From Sanguibacter keddieii DSM 10542 (GTDB lineage Bacteria > Actinomycetota > Actinomycetes > Actinomycetales > Cellulomonadaceae), in contig NC_013521.1 in the NCBI RefSeq assembly GCF_000024925.1, forward strand, positions 2,232,001 to 2,296,000: a DNA stretch of 64,000 bases, in the 5' to 3' direction. The notes beneath the pieces are model-generated. The model worked only from the letters and a program-made list of their open reading frames with translations, had not been told where the DNA came from and made no database searches. The stretch's first letter is position 1; every line of letters begins with the position of its first letter. This document shows positions 62,744 to 64,000 of this stretch, in pieces. A program made the position numbers and the translations under genes.

Positions 62744-64000
62744 TCAGTCCTCACCCGGCTCGGCCGCGGCCTCACCGACCGCCGGGTCCGTCACCTCGGC
62801 AGCGGCCGACGCCTCGCGACCGTCGGGACCGAGCGCTCCGACGAGACGCAGGTCCTCGGTGCGCGGGTCGACCCAGCGCTGGTAGCCCGGACCGGTCTGA
62901 GCCGTCTCGAACCGCACGGCCACGCGTCCGTCGTCACCGAGGTGCACCACCCACCCGCGACCGCGGTCGGTCTCGACGTCGAGACCGGGCGCCAGGTCCG
63001 CGGCGGTCACACGGGTCGGGACCACGGTGGCCGGACCGTCGTCGGCCACCGCCGTGAGCGTCCCGTCGTCCGCAGTGGTGGCCGTGGGCAGGTCGCCCAG
63101 GAGCGCCGCGCCGTCCGTGGTCCCGGCCGCGAGCGCCGCCTCGGTCCCGTCGCCGCCGAGCGGCAGCATGAGCTGGGAGTGCGCGGAGAGCCCGTGGAAC
63201 GAGACGCCGAGCAGCCGGACGGGCTCGACCACCTCGGCGAGGTCGAGGGCGCGTCGGGCGGCCTCGCGCAGTGCGTCGACGTCGGAGGTCGGGCGGCTCA
63301 GCGTGACGGACCGGGTGATGGTGGTGAAGGACGCGACGCGGACCTTGACGACGACGGTGCGGGCGGCGACGCCGTGCCGGTCGAGGCGGCGCAGCGCGGA
63401 GTCGGTGACCCCGTCGAGGGCGGCGGCGATCGCGCGGCGGCCGTGGAGGTCGTCGTCGAAGGTGTGCTCGGCGCCGGCGGACTTGCGCTCTCGGACGGTG
63501 GTGACCGGGCGGTCGTCCCAGCCTCGGGCGATCCGGTAGAGGTTGGTCCCGGCTGCCTCGCCGGTGGCCATGACGAGGGTGTCCATGGGCTGCGCGCGGA
63601 GGTCCTCGACGGTGCGCACCCCGAGCTGGTCGAGGCGTGCGGCCGATACCGGTCCGACGCCCCAGAGCGCGCGGACGGGCAGCGCGAGGAGGAAGGCGTC
63701 CTCGTCGGCCGGGTCGACCACCTTCACGCCCCCGGGCTTGGCGGCCTCGGAGGCGAGCTTGGCGACGAGCTTGGAGCGCCCGAGGCCCAGAGAGACGGAC
63801 AGCCCGGTGCGCTCGTGGGCCCGGCGCCGGAACTCGAGCGCGAGGGCCTCGAGGTCGGCGCTCGAGCCTGGCAGGTGGTCGAGCTCGGCGAAGGCCTCGT
63901 CGATGCTGATCGCCTCGACCTGCTCGCTCACCTCGCGGAGCACCTCCATGATCTGGGCGGAGTACGCGGAGTAGGCGTCGAACCTGGGGACGACCACCGT
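62744..64000 (-). CDS. dinB: DNA polymerase IV (Y family), 5' end cut by window edge
   Basis: The frame runs open to the right edge (418 codons visible), so the first 75 or so residues with the DMDxFF motif are missing. Visible are the palm active site ISIDEAFAELD, LSVSLGLGRSKLVAKLASEA, the helix-hairpin-helix LPVRALWGVGPVSAARLDQL, and the little-finger domain (RKSAGAEHTFDDDLHGRRAI, then RTVVVKVRVASFTTITRSVT). A C-terminal extension of about 110 residues (GLDVETDRGRGWVVHLGDDG to TEDLRLVG) is common in actinobacterial DinB. The polymerase bypasses lesions with low fidelity. Whether the usual beta-clamp motif is present is not clear. Confidence 0.95.
   Translation of the reverse strand, partial: TVVVPRFDAYSAYSAQIMEVLREVSEQVEAISIDEAFAELDHLPGSSADLEALALEFRRRAHERTGLSVSLGLGRSKLVAKLASEAAKPGGVKVVDPADEDAFLLALPVRALWGVGPVSAARLDQLGVRTVEDLRAQPMDTLVMATGEAAGTNLYRIARGWDDRPVTTVRERKSAGAEHTFDDDLHGRRAIAAALDGVTDSALRRLDRHGVAARTVVVKVRVASFTTITRSVTLSRPTSDVDALREAARRALDLAEVVEPVRLLGVSFHGLSAHSQLMLPLGGDGTEAALAAGTTDGAALLGDLPTATTADDGTLTAVADDGPATVVPTRVTAADLAPGLDVETDRGRGWVVHLGDDGRVAVRFETAQTGPGYQRWVDPRTEDLRLVGALGPDGREASAAAEVTDPAVGEAAAEPGED

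Overview
The window is very GC-rich, densely coded and uses many GTG starts. It looks like the chromosome of a high-GC Gram-positive actinobacterium, most likely a plant-polymer-degrading Micrococcales member (Cellulomonas, Sanguibacter or Oerskovia-like). The genus is inference from gene content and was not tested.

Region 1 (1-27,390) is a conserved housekeeping block: rapZ (cut by the left edge), uvrC, uvrA, a metallo-beta-lactamase-fold hydrolase, uvrB, coaE, rpsA, pfkA, polA, a PaaI-type thioesterase and the ANTAR regulator pdtaR, then a tRNA gene. From memory, the order polA-rpsA-coaE-uvrB-hydrolase-uvrA next to pdtaR matches mycobacteria. Lineage-specific genes are set into it: OsmC, a three-gene overlapping operon (acyl-CoA dehydrogenase-like, PIG-L deacetylase fused to a methyltransferase, glycosyltransferase), a GH15 protein, an ABC exporter, a methyltransferase and a GNAT. 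uvrA carries a good SOS-box match.

Region 2 (27,372-35,351) appears to be a genomic island inserted in the 3' end of the tRNA gene. The last 19 bases of the tRNA are repeated exactly at 35,333-35,351, and the 8 kb between hold two XRE/MmyB-type regulators, two medium-chain dehydrogenases, a MoaF-like protein, an MFS exporter, a short-chain dehydrogenase-like protein and two lipoproteins. No integrase is visible.

Region 3 (35,380-43,745) is a run of regulator plus transporter pairs (LysR/MFS, LysR/GNAT, TetR/MFS), several with palindromic operators, and a SulP transporter whose ribosome binding site lies inside an 18-bp stem preceded by further possible stems.

Region 4 (43,803-56,608) is a xylan/xylo-oligosaccharide utilisation locus: a LacI regulator, a dehydrogenase, an 18-bp palindrome, then ThuA, a Gfo/Idh oxidoreductase, a leaderless GH10 xylanase, a binding lipoprotein, two permeases, a YesL-type membrane protein and a GH43 glycosidase, followed by a cupin and a tandem carboxymuconolactone-decarboxylase-fold protein. 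No transport ATPase is present, so a shared MsiK-type ATPase is likely. The layout suggests import of oligosaccharides followed by cytoplasmic hydrolysis.

Region 5 (56,654-64,000) holds a chemoreceptor with a possible sigma-28-type promoter, an ArsR-type regulator divergent from an MFS exporter, a sulfide:quinone-reductase-like flavoprotein, and dinB (cut by the right edge).
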